DNA of 64,000 nucleotides from Burkholderiaceae bacterium (GTDB lineage: Bacteria > Pseudomonadota > Gammaproteobacteria > Burkholderiales > Burkholderiaceae_C). The stretch spans positions 1 through 64,000 of the forward strand of contig JACKLN010000003.1 in the NCBI GenBank assembly GCA_024235855.1. The letters run 5' to 3'. Below are positions 44,865 to 54,743 of the stretch, piece after piece (position 1 is the first letter of the stretch; every line of letters begins with the position of its first letter). A program made the translations under genes and the position numbers. Below the pieces are notes generated by a model that was not told where the DNA came from, did no database searches, and saw only the letters and a program-made list of their open reading frames with translations.

Positions 44865-45335
44865 TCACAGCGGCAGCTGCGCGCTGTGCTTGACCTCCTC
44901 CATCACCGCATAGGTGCGCGTCTCGCGCACCCCAGGCAGGGTCCAGATCACGCTGCCGATGAACTCGCGGTAGGCGGCCATGTCGGCCACCCGCGTCTTG
45001 AGCAGGTAGTCGAAGCCGCCCGCCACCAGATGCGCTTCCAGGATCTCCGGGCGCGACTGCACGGCGGCCTTGAAGGTGTCCATCACGTCGTGCACCGTGC
45101 GGTCGAGCAGCACCTCGATGAACACCAGCAGCCCGGCGCCCAGCTTGGCGGGGTTCAGCCGCGCCTCGTAGCCCAGGATGTAGCCGTCGCGGTGAAGCCG
45201 CCGCACGCGTTCCAGCACCGCCGTGGGCGACAGGTGCACCGCCTCGGCCAGCTTGAGGTTGCTGATGCGGCCGTCGGCCTGCAGCACGCGCAGGATGCGG
45301 CGGTCGATCTTGTCGATCGGGCGGGCGTCGTCCAT
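44865..45335 (-). CDS. Lrp/AsnC-family transcriptional regulator
   Basis: 156 residues. DKIDRRILRVLQADGRISNLKLAEAVHLSPTAVLERVRRL is the N-terminal helix-turn-helix; ARLNPAKLGAGLLVFIEVLL begins the C-terminal RAM/Lrp effector domain with VAGGFDYLLKTRV. Length fits Lrp. It is a feast/famine-type regulator that probably binds an amino acid. The target is not evident: the neighbouring genes are a c-di-GMP enzyme (convergent) and, upstream, the downstream end of a Ugp-like operon on the same strand, 74 bp away. Confidence 0.93.
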   Translation of the reverse strand: MDDARPIDKIDRRILRVLQADGRISNLKLAEAVHLSPTAVLERVRRLHRDGYILGYEARLNPAKLGAGLLVFIEVLLDRTVHDVMDTFKAAVQSRPEILEAHLVAGGFDYLLKTRVADMAAYREFIGSVIWTLPGVRETRTYAVMEEVKHSAQLPL

Positions 45336-45409
45336 GGCGGGCGATTCTCCGCCGACGAGATCGTTCGCCGCAGCATCCTCGGCTCAGGCGTCGCGCGGCC
45401 GAGACATCG

Positions 45410-46228
45410 TCAGCGGATACCGGCGCGCAGGAAGCTCTGCACGAACTGCCGCTGGAACAGCAGGAAGGCCACCAGCAGCGGCGCACTGGAGATCAGCGTG
45501 GCGGCGTTGATGATGGCCCAGTCGATGCCCTGGTCGGTGCCGGCGAAGACCGACAGGCCCACCGTCAGCGGCCGCGTCTCCACCGAGTTCGACACCACCA
45601 GCGGCCACAGGAAGTTGTTCCAGTGGTGGCTCACCGACACCAGCGCATAGGCCAGGTACACCGGCTTGGCCAGCGGCACGTAGACGCGCCAGAGCACGCC
45701 GAAGCTGCCGCAGCCCTCGATGCGCGCCGCTTCCTCCAGCTCGGTGGGCACGGTCTTGAAGGTCTGGCGCAGCAGGAAGATGCCGAAGGCCGAGGCCACG
45801 TACGGCAGCGCCATCGCGCCCAGCGTGTCGACCAGGCCCAGCGCGTGCATGCTGCGGTAGTTCTCCACCAGCACCACGTCGGGCATCACCATCAGCTGCA
45901 CCAGCACGAGGGCGAAGGCGATGTCGCGGCCCGGGAAGCGGAAGCGCGCGAAGGCGTAGGCCGCCAGCGTGCACAGCACCAGCTGCCCGGCCAGGATGCT
46001 GGTGACGAGCACGAAGGTGTTGAGGAAGTAGCGCGGGAAGGGGGCGGCGGCCCAGGCGGCGCCGAAGTTCTCCAGCGTCAGCGGCGCCAGCAACTCGAAG
46101 CGCGCCGAAAAGGCCGTGGGGTGGATGGCCGACCAGACGGCATAGGCCAGCGGCAGCACCCACAGCAGCGCCAGCAGCCAGGCGCCCAGCGTGTTCAGCG
46201 CGGTGTCCAGGCGGGTGGGGTGCAGCAT
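45410..46228 (-). CDS. Carbohydrate/glycerol-phosphate-type ABC transporter permease (UgpE/MalG-like)
   Basis: 272 residues with six membrane helices. The ABC-contact EAA loop is EEAARIEGCGSFGVLWRVYVPLAKP, and the C-terminus (FLLFQRQFVQSFLRAGIR) is typical of UgpE/MalG. It is the last gene of the operon that begins with the DeoR-type regulator at 50780. It pairs with the permease at 46245-47120, 16 bases upstream. The substrate is not fixed: glycerol 3-phosphate, sugar or polyol are all possible for this family. Confidence 0.93.
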   Translation of the reverse strand: MLHPTRLDTALNTLGAWLLALLWVLPLAYAVWSAIHPTAFSARFELLAPLTLENFGAAWAAAPFPRYFLNTFVLVTSILAGQLVLCTLAAYAFARFRFPGRDIAFALVLVQLMVMPDVVLVENYRSMHALGLVDTLGAMALPYVASAFGIFLLRQTFKTVPTELEEAARIEGCGSFGVLWRVYVPLAKPVYLAYALVSVSHHWNNFLWPLVVSNSVETRPLTVGLSVFAGTDQGIDWAIINAATLISSAPLLVAFLLFQRQFVQSFLRAGIR

Positions 46229-46244
46229 CGCTCGCTCGTGCCGG

Positions 46245-47120
46245 TCACTGGTAGTGGGTGCGCCGCTCGAGCACGCCGAACTGCAGCAGCGCCAGTGCCG
46301 CCAGGATGGCCAGCAGCACGGCCGTCAGCGCCGCCGCGTAGCCGGCGTCCCAGTACTTGAAGCCGGTCTCGTAGATGTAGTACAGCAGCAGCGAGCTGGC
46401 GTTGTCCGGGCCGCCGCGCGTCATCACCACGATGTGGTCCACCAGCCGGAAGGCGTTGATGACGGCGTTGATGAGCACGAACAGCGTGGTCGGCATCAGC
46501 AGCGGGAAGGTCACGCGCCAGAAGAACTGCCAGCGGCTGCAGCCCTCGAGCGCCGCGGCCTCGCGCAGCTCGGGCGACTGCTGCTGCAGCGCCGCCAGGT
46601 AGAAGATCATGAAGAAGCCGGCCTCCTTCCACACCGCCACCGCGATCACGGCGCCGAGCACGGTCTCCTTCGAGCCCAGCCAGTTGTGCGCGCCGGCGCC
46701 GAACCAGCCGCGCACCTGGTCGAGCAGGCCGTAGTCGGGCGTGTAGAAGAACAGCCAGATGTTGGCCACTGCGATCATCGGCAGCACCGTGGGCGTGAAG
46801 TAGGCCAGCCGCAGCAGGCCGCGCCCGGCCAGCGCGCGGTTGACCCACAGCGCCATCACGATGGCCAGCGCGATGGACGGCACGATGGTGCCCAGCGCAT
46901 ACCAGGCGTTGTTGACCAGCGCGGTGAGGAACACCGGGTCCTCGGCCAGCAGCCGGTAGTGCTCCAGCCCCACGAAGCGGGCCGGCCGGTTGGGCTTGGG
47001 CGTGGTGTAGAGGCTGTGCCACAGCGTGGCCAGCGCCGGCCAGTGCGTGAACGCGGCCAGCAGCGCGGCTGCCGGCAGCAGCAGCAGCCAGCCGATGACG
47101 GCGTGGCGGCGGTCGTTCAT
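46245..47120 (-). CDS. Carbohydrate/glycerol-phosphate-type ABC transporter permease (UgpA/MalF-like)
   Basis: 291 residues from ATG 47120 (MNDRRHAVIGWLLLLPAAALL), chosen because this is the usual UgpA/MalF N-terminus with the first helix. The frame stays open for 140 codons upstream through the noncoding gap, but that sequence is repeat-rich and unlike any protein. EAA loop: REAAALEGCSRWQFFWRVTFPLL. It works with the UgpE-like partner. It is separated from the binding-protein gene by 591 bp, unlike the tight spacing in the rest of the operon. Confidence 0.92.
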   Translation of the reverse strand: MNDRRHAVIGWLLLLPAAALLAAFTHWPALATLWHSLYTTPKPNRPARFVGLEHYRLLAEDPVFLTALVNNAWYALGTIVPSIALAIVMALWVNRALAGRGLLRLAYFTPTVLPMIAVANIWLFFYTPDYGLLDQVRGWFGAGAHNWLGSKETVLGAVIAVAVWKEAGFFMIFYLAALQQQSPELREAAALEGCSRWQFFWRVTFPLLMPTTLFVLINAVINAFRLVDHIVVMTRGGPDNASSLLLYYIYETGFKYWDAGYAAALTAVLLAILAALALLQFGVLERRTHYQ

Positions 47121-47711
47121 GGGTGCGAGTCCATGGAGGGACGTTCGCTCTGACGGTCTGCGCTCGACCCGAAGCAGCCTTCGGCTGCTTCGGGCCTGGC
47201 GCCCCGTCTTTCGTGGGCTCCCCCGAGCCCCCTCCGGGAAGGGGCTCCAGCACGTTCGACAGCTCCCCGCCAGCCCCCCTCCGGGAGGGGGACTCCAGCC
47301 AGATTGACGTGTCGGCCTGCCGGCCGACCGCTTCGCTGCGCGCGGACGCAGGGATGGTCCTCTCGCAGGGCGCCTGTGCGTGTCCGCAAAGCGGTGGCGG
47401 GTTGGCCTGTGGCGCGCATGAGAGCGCCGAGCATCGCAGGGCTCATGGCCGCGCGCGCCAGCGCGCTTCGTGAACTGACTCGCGGACGCCGTCCGAACGC
47501 AGCGAACGCAGTGAGCGAAGTGAGTTCGGCCGCGGGCCATGAGACCGAGAAGCGCAGGGGAGTCGGAGCGCAGCGGAGACCGCTCGACCTAAGCGCCACG
47601 GGCCAACCCGCCGCCGCCTTGCCGCCTCGGCCGTTGAGCGCGGTATCCAGCGTCCGCTCCGGGTCGAGAACTGTCACTCGAACGCCCCTTCGTTCCCGAC
47701 CCCGCACCTGC
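47121..47711. other. 591-bp noncoding gap inside the Ugp-like operon, rich in stem-loops
   Basis: I see no credible gene here; a minus-strand frame spans it but reads as Arg/Gly-rich repeat sequence. The gap contains a perfect 12-bp stem (47168-47194), two similar hairpin units CCCCCTCCGGGAAGGGG (47228-47244) and CCCCCTCCGGGAGGGGG (47275-47291), each followed by CTCCAGC-like sequence, and a stretch with GCGAACGCAGTGAGCGAAGT. It looks like inserted intergenic repeats. Confidence 0.6.
47168..47194. repeat. Perfect 12-bp stem-loop upstream of the UgpA-like gene
   Basis: CCCGAAGCAGCC (47168-47179) and GGCTGCTTCGGG (47183-47194) are perfectly complementary around a 3-base loop TTC. It lies 48 bases upstream of the permease ATG on the transcribed minus strand. 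It could stabilise or partly terminate the binding-protein message, as REP elements do between malE and malF in E. coli. Confidence 0.65.
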
Positions 47712-48989
47712 TCACCGGTAGCTGCGCAGGATCCGATCCGCCTCGCGCTGGGCGTCCTTCATCGCCTGCTCCGGCGTCTTGGTGCCGGTCAGTGCCGCCT
47801 GCAGGCCGTCGTTCAGCGCCTTGGTCACGCGCTGGTTCTCGTGCGTCGAGAGTTCCGCGGTGGCGTACTGCAGCTGGTCGCGGGCCACGGTGGGGGCGGC
47901 GAAGTCGGCCAGGTAGGCCTTCATCTCCGGCGTCTCCCAGGCCGCCGGGCTCACGGCGATGTAGCCGGTGGCGATCGCCCATTCCGCGGCGCGCTTGGGC
48001 GAGGTGACCCACTGGATGAACTTCAGCGCCGCCTCGCGTTCGGCTGCAGTGGCCTTCTTGAAGACGTAGAAGTTGCCGCCGCCGGTGGGTGTGCCGCGCT
48101 GCTTGCCCGCGGGCAGCATGGCCACGCCGAAGTCGAAGCCGGCGTTCTTGCGGATGTTGGTCAGGTTGCCGGTGGTCGTCCAGATGATCGCGGCCTTGCG
48201 CTCGAAGAAGTCCTTCGGCGTCGTGCCCCACTCCACCACGCCCGGCGGGTGCACGCCGTGCTTGCGCGACAGGTCCACCCAGTACTGCAGCGCCTGCACC
48301 ACCTCGGGCTTGTCGTAGGAGGTCTGGGTGCCGGCGTCGTTCATCAGCACGGCGCCGTTCTGCGTGGTGAAGCCCTGGAACAGCCAGTACGGGAAGCCCG
48401 ACGACGGCACCTGCACGCCCCAGGTCGTGACGTTGCCGGCGGCGTCCTTCTTCGTCAGCTTCTTTCCGTAGTCCACCAGCTCTGCCCAGTTCTGCGGCGG
48501 GCGCTCGGGGTCCAGCCCAGCTTCCTTGAACAGCTGCTTGTTCCAGTACATCACCACCGTGGAACGCTGGAAGGGGATGCCCCAGGTCTTGCCGCCGGTC
48601 TGGCTGTTCTTCATGAAGCCGGGGTAGAAGCCGCCCATCCAGGCCTTCTGCTCCGCGGTCTTCACCAGATCGTCGAAGGGCACGACTACACCTTCGTCGA
48701 TCAGCGTGTACATGTCGGTGGACAGGATCACCGCCATGTGCGGCGCGTCGCCGCCCTTGGCCGCGGTCAGCACCTTGGTGATGGTGTCCTGGTAGCTGCC
48801 GGCGTAGACCGGCTTGATCTTGATGCCCGGGTTCTCCTTTTCGAAGTCGGCGGCCAGGCCGTCGATGATCTTGGTCACCGGGCCGCCGACGGCGACCGGG
48901 TAGTACAGGCTCAGTTCCTGCGCGGCGGCAGGCAGGGCACAGGCGGCGGCCAGCGCGGCGGCGGCCAGGGCGGGGGTCCAGCGGCTCAT
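47712..48989 (-). CDS. ABC transporter substrate-binding protein (UgpB/family 1 type)
   Basis: 425 residues with a clean signal peptide (MSRWTPALAAAALAAACALP, cleavage after AAAQ). ELSLYYPVAVGGPVTKIIDGLAADFEKENPGIKIKPVYAG and WGIPFQRSTVVMYWNKQLFKEAGLD are typical of family 1 periplasmic binding proteins of the UgpB/MalE group. GGGNFYVFKKATAAEREAALKFIQWVTSP is the conserved late block. It delivers the ligand to the two permeases and the MalK-like ATPase. Only 13 bases separate its ATG from the ATPase stop. Glycerol 3-phosphate is possible given the GlpR-like regulator, but not proven. Confidence 0.92.
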   Translation of the reverse strand: MSRWTPALAAAALAAACALPAAAQELSLYYPVAVGGPVTKIIDGLAADFEKENPGIKIKPVYAGSYQDTITKVLTAAKGGDAPHMAVILSTDMYTLIDEGVVVPFDDLVKTAEQKAWMGGFYPGFMKNSQTGGKTWGIPFQRSTVVMYWNKQLFKEAGLDPERPPQNWAELVDYGKKLTKKDAAGNVTTWGVQVPSSGFPYWLFQGFTTQNGAVLMNDAGTQTSYDKPEVVQALQYWVDLSRKHGVHPPGVVEWGTTPKDFFERKAAIIWTTTGNLTNIRKNAGFDFGVAMLPAGKQRGTPTGGGNFYVFKKATAAEREAALKFIQWVTSPKRAAEWAIATGYIAVSPAAWETPEMKAYLADFAAPTVARDQLQYATAELSTHENQRVTKALNDGLQAALTGTKTPEQAMKDAQREADRILRSYR

Positions 48990-49002
48990 CGGGAAGCTCC
49001 TC

Positions 49003-49997
<995 letters not shown>

Positions 49998-50001
<4 letters not shown>

Positions 50002-50780
50002 CCGGCGGTCTCCTCGGCCAGGTGCACCCGCGGGCGCGCGCCCTCCAGCAGCGGCCGGAAGGCCGGGCCGGGCAGGGCGTCGATGAACAGGTGGTCGATG
50101 TCGGCCAACCGGGCCCCGCGCGCCAGTGCCGCGCGGCCGAACTTGCTGGCGTCGGCCACTAGCAGCGACTGCCGGCAGTTCTGTCGCATGGCCTCGCGGG
50201 CGGCCACCTCCGCCGGGTCGAAGTCCAGCAGGGCACCATCCTCGTCGATGCCGCCGACGCCGAAGACGGCGAAGTCGGTCTTGAAGCCGGCGAAACAGCG
50301 CACGGCGGCGTCGCCCACCACGTCCAGGTCGGCCGGCCGCAGGAAACCGCCGGCCACGGCGATCTCCAGCCCCTCGGCGCCGGCGAGCGCAAACACCACG
50401 CGCAGGCTGTTGGTCACCACCCTCAGCCCGCGCCGCGCCCGCAGTGCCAGTGCCACCTGGTGCGGCGTGGTGCCCAGGCCGATGGCCACCGAGGCGCCAT
50501 CACTGATGTGAGCGGCCACTGCGGCTGCAATGCGCCGTTTGCCGTCCAGATGCTGCACCTGCCGGGTCTCCCAGGGCAGGTTGGTGCCGGCCGCTGGCAG
50601 GGTGACGCCGCCGTGCACGCGGCGCAGCAATCCGCGTTCGCTGAGCCGGTTGACGCTGCGCCGCACGGTCTGCGGCGTGACGCCGAATTGCTGCGCCAGC
50701 GCGCCGATGTCCACCAGCCCGTGGTCGCGCACGAGATCGAGGATGCGGCGTTCGCGGGCGTCGGTGTCGGGCGGGTTCAT
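49998..50780 (-). CDS. DeoR/GlpR-family transcriptional repressor
   Basis: 260 residues from ATG 50780; the frame extends upstream across the operator but without support. The N-terminal DeoR helix-turn-helix is RERRILDLVRDHGLVDIGALAQQFGVTPQTVRRSVNRL, and the C-terminal sugar-phosphate sensor domain has VVTNSLRVVFALAG, VAGGFLRPADLDVVG and FDPAEVAAREAMRQ. Members usually bind phosphorylated sugars or glycerol 3-phosphate and repress their own operon. Here it heads the transporter operon (ATPase overlaps by four bases). A perfect inverted repeat with TTCGAATGAA arms lies two bases upstream of its ATG and is the likely binding site. Confidence 0.93.
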
Positions 50781-50781
50781 G

Positions 50782-50814
50782 TTCGAATGAAAGGCAAGAG
50801 CCTGTTCATTCGAA
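50782..50814. promoter_or_regulatory. Perfect inverted repeat operator upstream of the DeoR/GlpR-type gene
   Basis: TTCGAATGAA (50782-50791) and TTCATTCGAA (50805-50814) are exact reverse complements around a 13-base spacer. ATGTTCGAA at its edge resembles part of the E. coli GlpR site. It sits just upstream of the regulator start, where it would repress the whole operon and perhaps the divergent phosphodiesterase. Confidence 0.65.
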
Positions 50815-50923
50815 AAGCATAGGCGGGTTCGATGACGCTGTGATGTCAGGTGAACCCGGGGGTGCCGGCCGGCAGCCGCTCCGCATCGGACGTAGCATGC
50901 CGCGCCACGGAGGCCCATTACCC

Positions 50924-51733
50924 ATGCTCGTCCAGCTGTCCGACCCCCACATCGTCGCCCCCGGCCGGCGCCTGCTCGACCGCGTCGACACCCCGGCTCT
51001 GCTGGCGCAGGCGGTGGCTGCGGTGGCGGCGCTGCAGCCGGTGCCGGCGGCGGTGGTGCTTACCGGTGACCTGGTCGACCGCGGCACCGCCGAGGAATAC
51101 GACCACCTGCGATCGCTGCTGGCCCCGCTGCCGGGCCCGGTGTGGCTGATGCCGGGCAACCACGACGATGCGGCCGTGATGCGCGAGGTCTTCGCCGACC
51201 ACGACGAACTGCAGCCGGTGGCTGGTGACCCGGCCCTGGCCGGCCACGTGCTGTGGGTGCGCCAGACCGCCGGGCTGCGGGTGGTGGCGCTGGACACCGT
51301 GGTGCCCCGTGCCTCGCATGGTCAGCTTTGCCCCGCGCGGCTGGCCTGGCTGGCGCGCACGCTGGACGCCGAGCCCGACACGCCCACCGTGCTGGCCATG
51401 CACCACCCGCCCTTTGCCACCGGCATCGGTCACATGGACGCCATCGGCCTGCGCGAAGGGGCGCCGGAACTGGCGGCGCTGCTGCAGCGCCACCCGCAGG
51501 TCGAGCGGGTGATCTGTGGCCACCTGCACCGGCCGATCACGCGCCGCTTCGGCGGCACGCTGGCGATGACGGTGCCGTCCACCGCGCACCAGATCGTGCT
51601 CGACCTGGCGCCCGACGCGCCGCCCGCCTGGCGCCTGGAGCCGCCGGGCTATGCGGTGCACGCCTGGCTGGACGGCGCGCTGGTCAGCCACGTGGCCACG
51701 CTGGGCGACCACGGGCCGGTCGGGCTCTACTGA
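50924..51733 (+). CDS. Calcineurin-like phosphodiesterase (CpdA/Icc type)
   Basis: 269 residues from ATG 50924, with GGAGG ten bases before it. The metallophosphoesterase motifs are complete: QLSDPHI, LTGDLVDRG, MPGNHDD, MHHPP and GHLHRP. This set matches class III cAMP phosphodiesterases and glycerophosphodiester phosphodiesterases (GpdQ). It is divergent from the Ugp-like operon, which makes a glycerophosphodiester role attractive: GpdQ-like enzymes release glycerol 3-phosphate that Ugp imports. This is inference; CpdA-type cAMP hydrolysis remains possible. No signal peptide is seen. Confidence 0.9.
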   Translation: MLVQLSDPHIVAPGRRLLDRVDTPALLAQAVAAVAALQPVPAAVVLTGDLVDRGTAEEYDHLRSLLAPLPGPVWLMPGNHDDAAVMREVFADHDELQPVAGDPALAGHVLWVRQTAGLRVVALDTVVPRASHGQLCPARLAWLARTLDAEPDTPTVLAMHHPPFATGIGHMDAIGLREGAPELAALLQRHPQVERVICGHLHRPITRRFGGTLAMTVPSTAHQIVLDLAPDAPPAWRLEPPGYAVHAWLDGALVSHVATLGDHGPVGLY

Positions 51734-51734
51734 C

Positions 51735-52709
51735 TCAGTTCAGCTTCACACCCAGCTTCGTGATCACCGGGCCCCACCGGGCCACGTCGTCGGCGATGAA
51801 GCGGCGGAAGTCCTCGGCGCTGCCGCCGACGATGGTCAGGCCCTTGTTGGCCATGGCATCGCGCACCGCCGCGTCCTGCAGCAGGGCGTTGACGTCGGCG
51901 TTGATGCGCGCCACGGCGGCGTCGCTCATCGACGCCGGGCCCACCAGGCCGTTCCAGGCCAACGCCACCACCTTGGGGTAGCCCACCGCGCCCATGGCCG
52001 GCAGGTCCTGAAGGCCGGCCGGTTTGGTGTCGGCGCTCACGGCCAGCAGGCGCACCTTGCCGCTCTGCACGTGCGGCAGCAGGGCCGGCGCCACCATCCA
52101 GGTGGCGTGCACGTCGCCCTGGGCCACCGCCAGCGCTGCCGGCGGGCTGCCGTTGTAGGGCACGTGCGTGGCCTTGATGCCGGCCTCGGCCAGGAACAGC
52201 TCCATCGTCATGTGGGCCGAGCTGCCCTGCCCCAGCGAGCTGAAGTTCATGCCGCCGGCCTGCCCCTGGGCCCAGGCCACGAACTCGGGCACGGTCTTCG
52301 CGGGCACCTTCTCGGCGTTGACCGCCAGCACGTTGGCCTGCGAGCTGGTCATCACGATCGGCCGCAGGTCCTTCGCCGGGTCGTAGGGCGTCTTGCTGTA
52401 CAGGAAGGGCGCGTAGGCCAGCGGCCCGTTGAAGCCGATGGCAATGGTGTGGTTGTCGGTGGCCTTGGCCGCCAGGTCCACGCCCAGCATGCCGCCGGCG
52501 CCCGGCTTGTTGTCCACCAGCACCGGCTGCCCCCAGCGCGCGGCGAGCCTGTCGCTCATCAAGCGCACGATCAGGTCCAGCGAACTGCCGGCGCCGGTGG
52601 GCACGACGATCTTCACCGTCTGCGTGGGCCAGGTCTGGGCCTGGGCGGGGACCGCCGCTGCGCCGATCAGCGCGAGCGAGGTGGACAGGAGCAGGGCACG
52701 TCGTTGCAT
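51735..52709 (-). CDS. Tripartite tricarboxylate transporter binding protein (TctC/Bug family)
   Basis: 324 residues with a signal peptide (RRALLLSTSLALIGAAAVPA, cleavage after AQAQ). VKIVVPTGAGSSLDLIVRLMSDRL, VLVDNKPGAGGMLG, FSSLGQGSSAHMTMELF and VPYNGSPPAALAVAQGDV are the standard Bug motifs. These periplasmic proteins bind carboxylates and related solutes. No TctA/TctB membrane genes are adjacent, so this is an orphan member, common in Burkholderiales. It ends one base after the convergent phosphodiesterase gene. Confidence 0.95.
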   Translation of the reverse strand: MQRRALLLSTSLALIGAAAVPAQAQTWPTQTVKIVVPTGAGSSLDLIVRLMSDRLAARWGQPVLVDNKPGAGGMLGVDLAAKATDNHTIAIGFNGPLAYAPFLYSKTPYDPAKDLRPIVMTSSQANVLAVNAEKVPAKTVPEFVAWAQGQAGGMNFSSLGQGSSAHMTMELFLAEAGIKATHVPYNGSPPAALAVAQGDVHATWMVAPALLPHVQSGKVRLLAVSADTKPAGLQDLPAMGAVGYPKVVALAWNGLVGPASMSDAAVARINADVNALLQDAAVRDAMANKGLTIVGGSAEDFRRFIADDVARWGPVITKLGVKLN

Positions 52710-52807
52710 GGATTGACAAACGGCAACGTGCGCACAACGCGCACGGCCAGGATCGTAGCCGGGCGGTGCTACGCTGAGCCTCCGTTGCGACCCTGCAGGA
52801 GGACCCG

Positions 52808-53446
52808 ATGCGACACCCCACCCTTCCCGTGCTCATCACCGGCGCCCTGGTGCTGGCCGGGTGTCAGAACATGGACAAGCGTGAGCAGGACACGGCGCGC
52901 GGCGCCGCCATCGGGGCGGTGGCCGGGGCCGTGCTGTCCAGCGCCACCGGCGGCAAGGCCGGCACCGGCGCGGTGGCCGGTGCGGCCGTGGGCGCCATCG
53001 CGGGCAACATCTGGTCCAAGCGCATGGAGGAGAAGCAGCGCGCGATGGAACGCGCCACCGCCGGCACCGGCATCGAGGTGGCCAAGACGGCGGACAACCA
53101 ACTCCAGGTCAACGTGCCCAGCGACCTGAGCTTCGCCACCGGCCGCGCCGACCTGAACCCCTCACTGCGCCCGGTGCTCGACCAGTTCGCCCAGGGGCTG
53201 GACAGCACGGTGCTGGTGCGCATCGTCGGCCACACGGACAGCACCGGCAGCGATGCCATCAACGACCCGCTGTCGCTGGCACGCGCGCGCACCGTGCGCG
53301 ACTACCTCGAGGATCGCGGCGTACCGGCCTCCCGCCTGATGATCGAGGGCCGCGGCTCGCGCCAGCCGGTGGCCGACAACGCCACCGACGCCGGCCGTGC
53401 GAAGAACCGCCGGGTGGAGATCTTCCTGCGCGAGCCGGCGGCGTAG
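52808..53446 (+). CDS. OmpA-family lipoprotein with glycine zipper
   Basis: 212 residues from ATG 52808, with AGGAGG upstream. Signal peptide with lipobox VLAGC (Cys about 19). A glycine-zipper segment (GAAIGAVAGAVLSSATGGKAGTGAVAGAAVGAIAG) spans ~30-65, followed by the peptidoglycan-binding OmpA C-terminal domain: FATGRADLNPSLRPVLDQFA, VRIVGHTDSTG, LSLARARTVRDYL and GRAKNRRVEIFL. It should anchor the outer membrane to peptidoglycan, like YiaD-type lipoproteins. Divergent from the TctC-type gene; a TACGCT hexamer ~30 bp upstream may be its -10. Confidence 0.94.
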   Translation: MRHPTLPVLITGALVLAGCQNMDKREQDTARGAAIGAVAGAVLSSATGGKAGTGAVAGAAVGAIAGNIWSKRMEEKQRAMERATAGTGIEVAKTADNQLQVNVPSDLSFATGRADLNPSLRPVLDQFAQGLDSTVLVRIVGHTDSTGSDAINDPLSLARARTVRDYLEDRGVPASRLMIEGRGSRQPVADNATDAGRAKNRRVEIFLREPAA

Positions 53447-53468
53447 GCGCACGCCGCCGCCGCCCGGC

Positions 53469-54743
53469 TCAGGGGTACAGCCCGCGTTCCTCGCGCGCCA
53501 TCAGGATGCGCTCGCAGGCGACCGCGAAGGTGGCCGTGCGCAGGCTGATGCGGTGGTGGTCGGCGGTGTCCCAGATGTGCTTGAGCGCGCCGACCATGAT
53601 CTTGTCCAGGCGAAGGTTGATCTCGTCCTCGGTCCAGAAGAACGAGCTGAAGTCCTGCACCCATTCGAAGTAGGACACCGTCACGCCGCCGGCGTTGCAG
53701 ATCACGTCGGGCACCACGAGGATGCCGCGGTCGGCCAGCACGTCGTCGCCGGCGGTGGTGGTCGGGCCGTTGGCGCCTTCCAGCACCAGACGGGCCTTCA
53801 CGCGCTGCGCGCGCTCGGCGCCGACCTGGCCTTCCAGCGCGGCGAGCACGAGGATGTCGCAGTCCACGTCCCAGAAGGCCTCGTCGTCGATCGTCTCCGC
53901 CTCGGCGAAACCACCCACGCCGCCGCGCTGCTGCACGTGCGGCATCAGGTCGGCGAGTTCGAAGCCGTTCGGGTTGGCGATGGTGCCGGTGTGGTCCTGG
54001 ATGGCGACGATCTTCGCGCCGGCCTGGAAGAACAGTTCGGTCGCCGCCGAGCCCACGTTGCCGAAGCCCTGCACCGCCACCCGCGCGCCGTTCAGGTCCA
54101 GCCCGCCGCGCCGCGCCGCCTCGCGGCCGGTGACGAAGACGCCGCGGCCCGTGGCCTTCACGCGCCCCAGGCTGCCGCCCAGGTGGATCGGCTTGCCGGT
54201 GACCACGCCGGTGGCGGTGGCGCCGATGTTCACCGAGTAGGTGTCCATCATCCAGGCCATCACCTGCGCGTTGGTGTTGACGTCGGGCGCCGGAATGTCC
54301 TGCTGGGGGCCGATGATGATGCCGATCTCGCTGGTGTAGCGGCGCGTGAGCTTCTCCAGCTCGTTGCGCGAGAGCTTGGCCGGGTCGACGCGGATGCCGC
54401 CCTTGGCGCCGCCGTAGGGCAGGTTCACCGCCGCGTTCTTGATGCTCATCCAGCCCGACAGCGCCATCACCTCCTCGAGCGTGACGTCCGGGTGGTAGCG
54501 GACGCCGCCCTTGCCCGGGCCGCGCGTGAGCGAGTGCTGCACGCGGTAGCCCTCGAAGTGGCCGATGGTGCCGTTGTCCATCTCGATCGGGATGTCGACG
54601 ATCAGGCAGCGCTTGGGCCGGCGCACCGTCTCCACCCAGCGCCCCAGCGGGCCCAGGTAGGGCAGCACACGGTCGATCTGGGCCTGGAAGGTGCCCCAGG
54701 GGCTGTCGGGGGTGGGGTGGACGAAGGACAGGGGTTCGTTCAT
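53469..54743 (-). CDS. gdhA: Glu/Leu/Phe/Val dehydrogenase (glutamate dehydrogenase type)
   Basis: 424 residues from ATG 54743 (MNEPLSFVHPTPDSPWGTFQ). Catalytic Lys lies in VNLPYGGAKGGIRVDP; GPGKGGVRYHPDVT and the Rossmann motif GFGNVGSAATEL are intact, as is VPDVICNAGGVTVSYFEW. The family interconverts glutamate and 2-oxoglutarate with NAD(P). The ~420-residue length fits the hexameric type common in Burkholderiales. It lies divergent from the MalT-like regulator with 150 bp between, so regulation by that protein is possible but unproven. Confidence 0.94.
   Translation of the reverse strand: MNEPLSFVHPTPDSPWGTFQAQIDRVLPYLGPLGRWVETVRRPKRCLIVDIPIEMDNGTIGHFEGYRVQHSLTRGPGKGGVRYHPDVTLEEVMALSGWMSIKNAAVNLPYGGAKGGIRVDPAKLSRNELEKLTRRYTSEIGIIIGPQQDIPAPDVNTNAQVMAWMMDTYSVNIGATATGVVTGKPIHLGGSLGRVKATGRGVFVTGREAARRGGLDLNGARVAVQGFGNVGSAATELFFQAGAKIVAIQDHTGTIANPNGFELADLMPHVQQRGGVGGFAEAETIDDEAFWDVDCDILVLAALEGQVGAERAQRVKARLVLEGANGPTTTAGDDVLADRGILVVPDVICNAGGVTVSYFEWVQDFSSFFWTEDEINLRLDKIMVGALKHIWDTADHHRISLRTATFAVACERILMAREERGLYP

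Noticed and set aside
47117..47707. A 196-codon minus-strand frame covering the gap in the Ugp-like operon
   Set aside because: It reads through hairpin units and low-complexity Arg/Gly sequence, resembles no family, and has no start signal.
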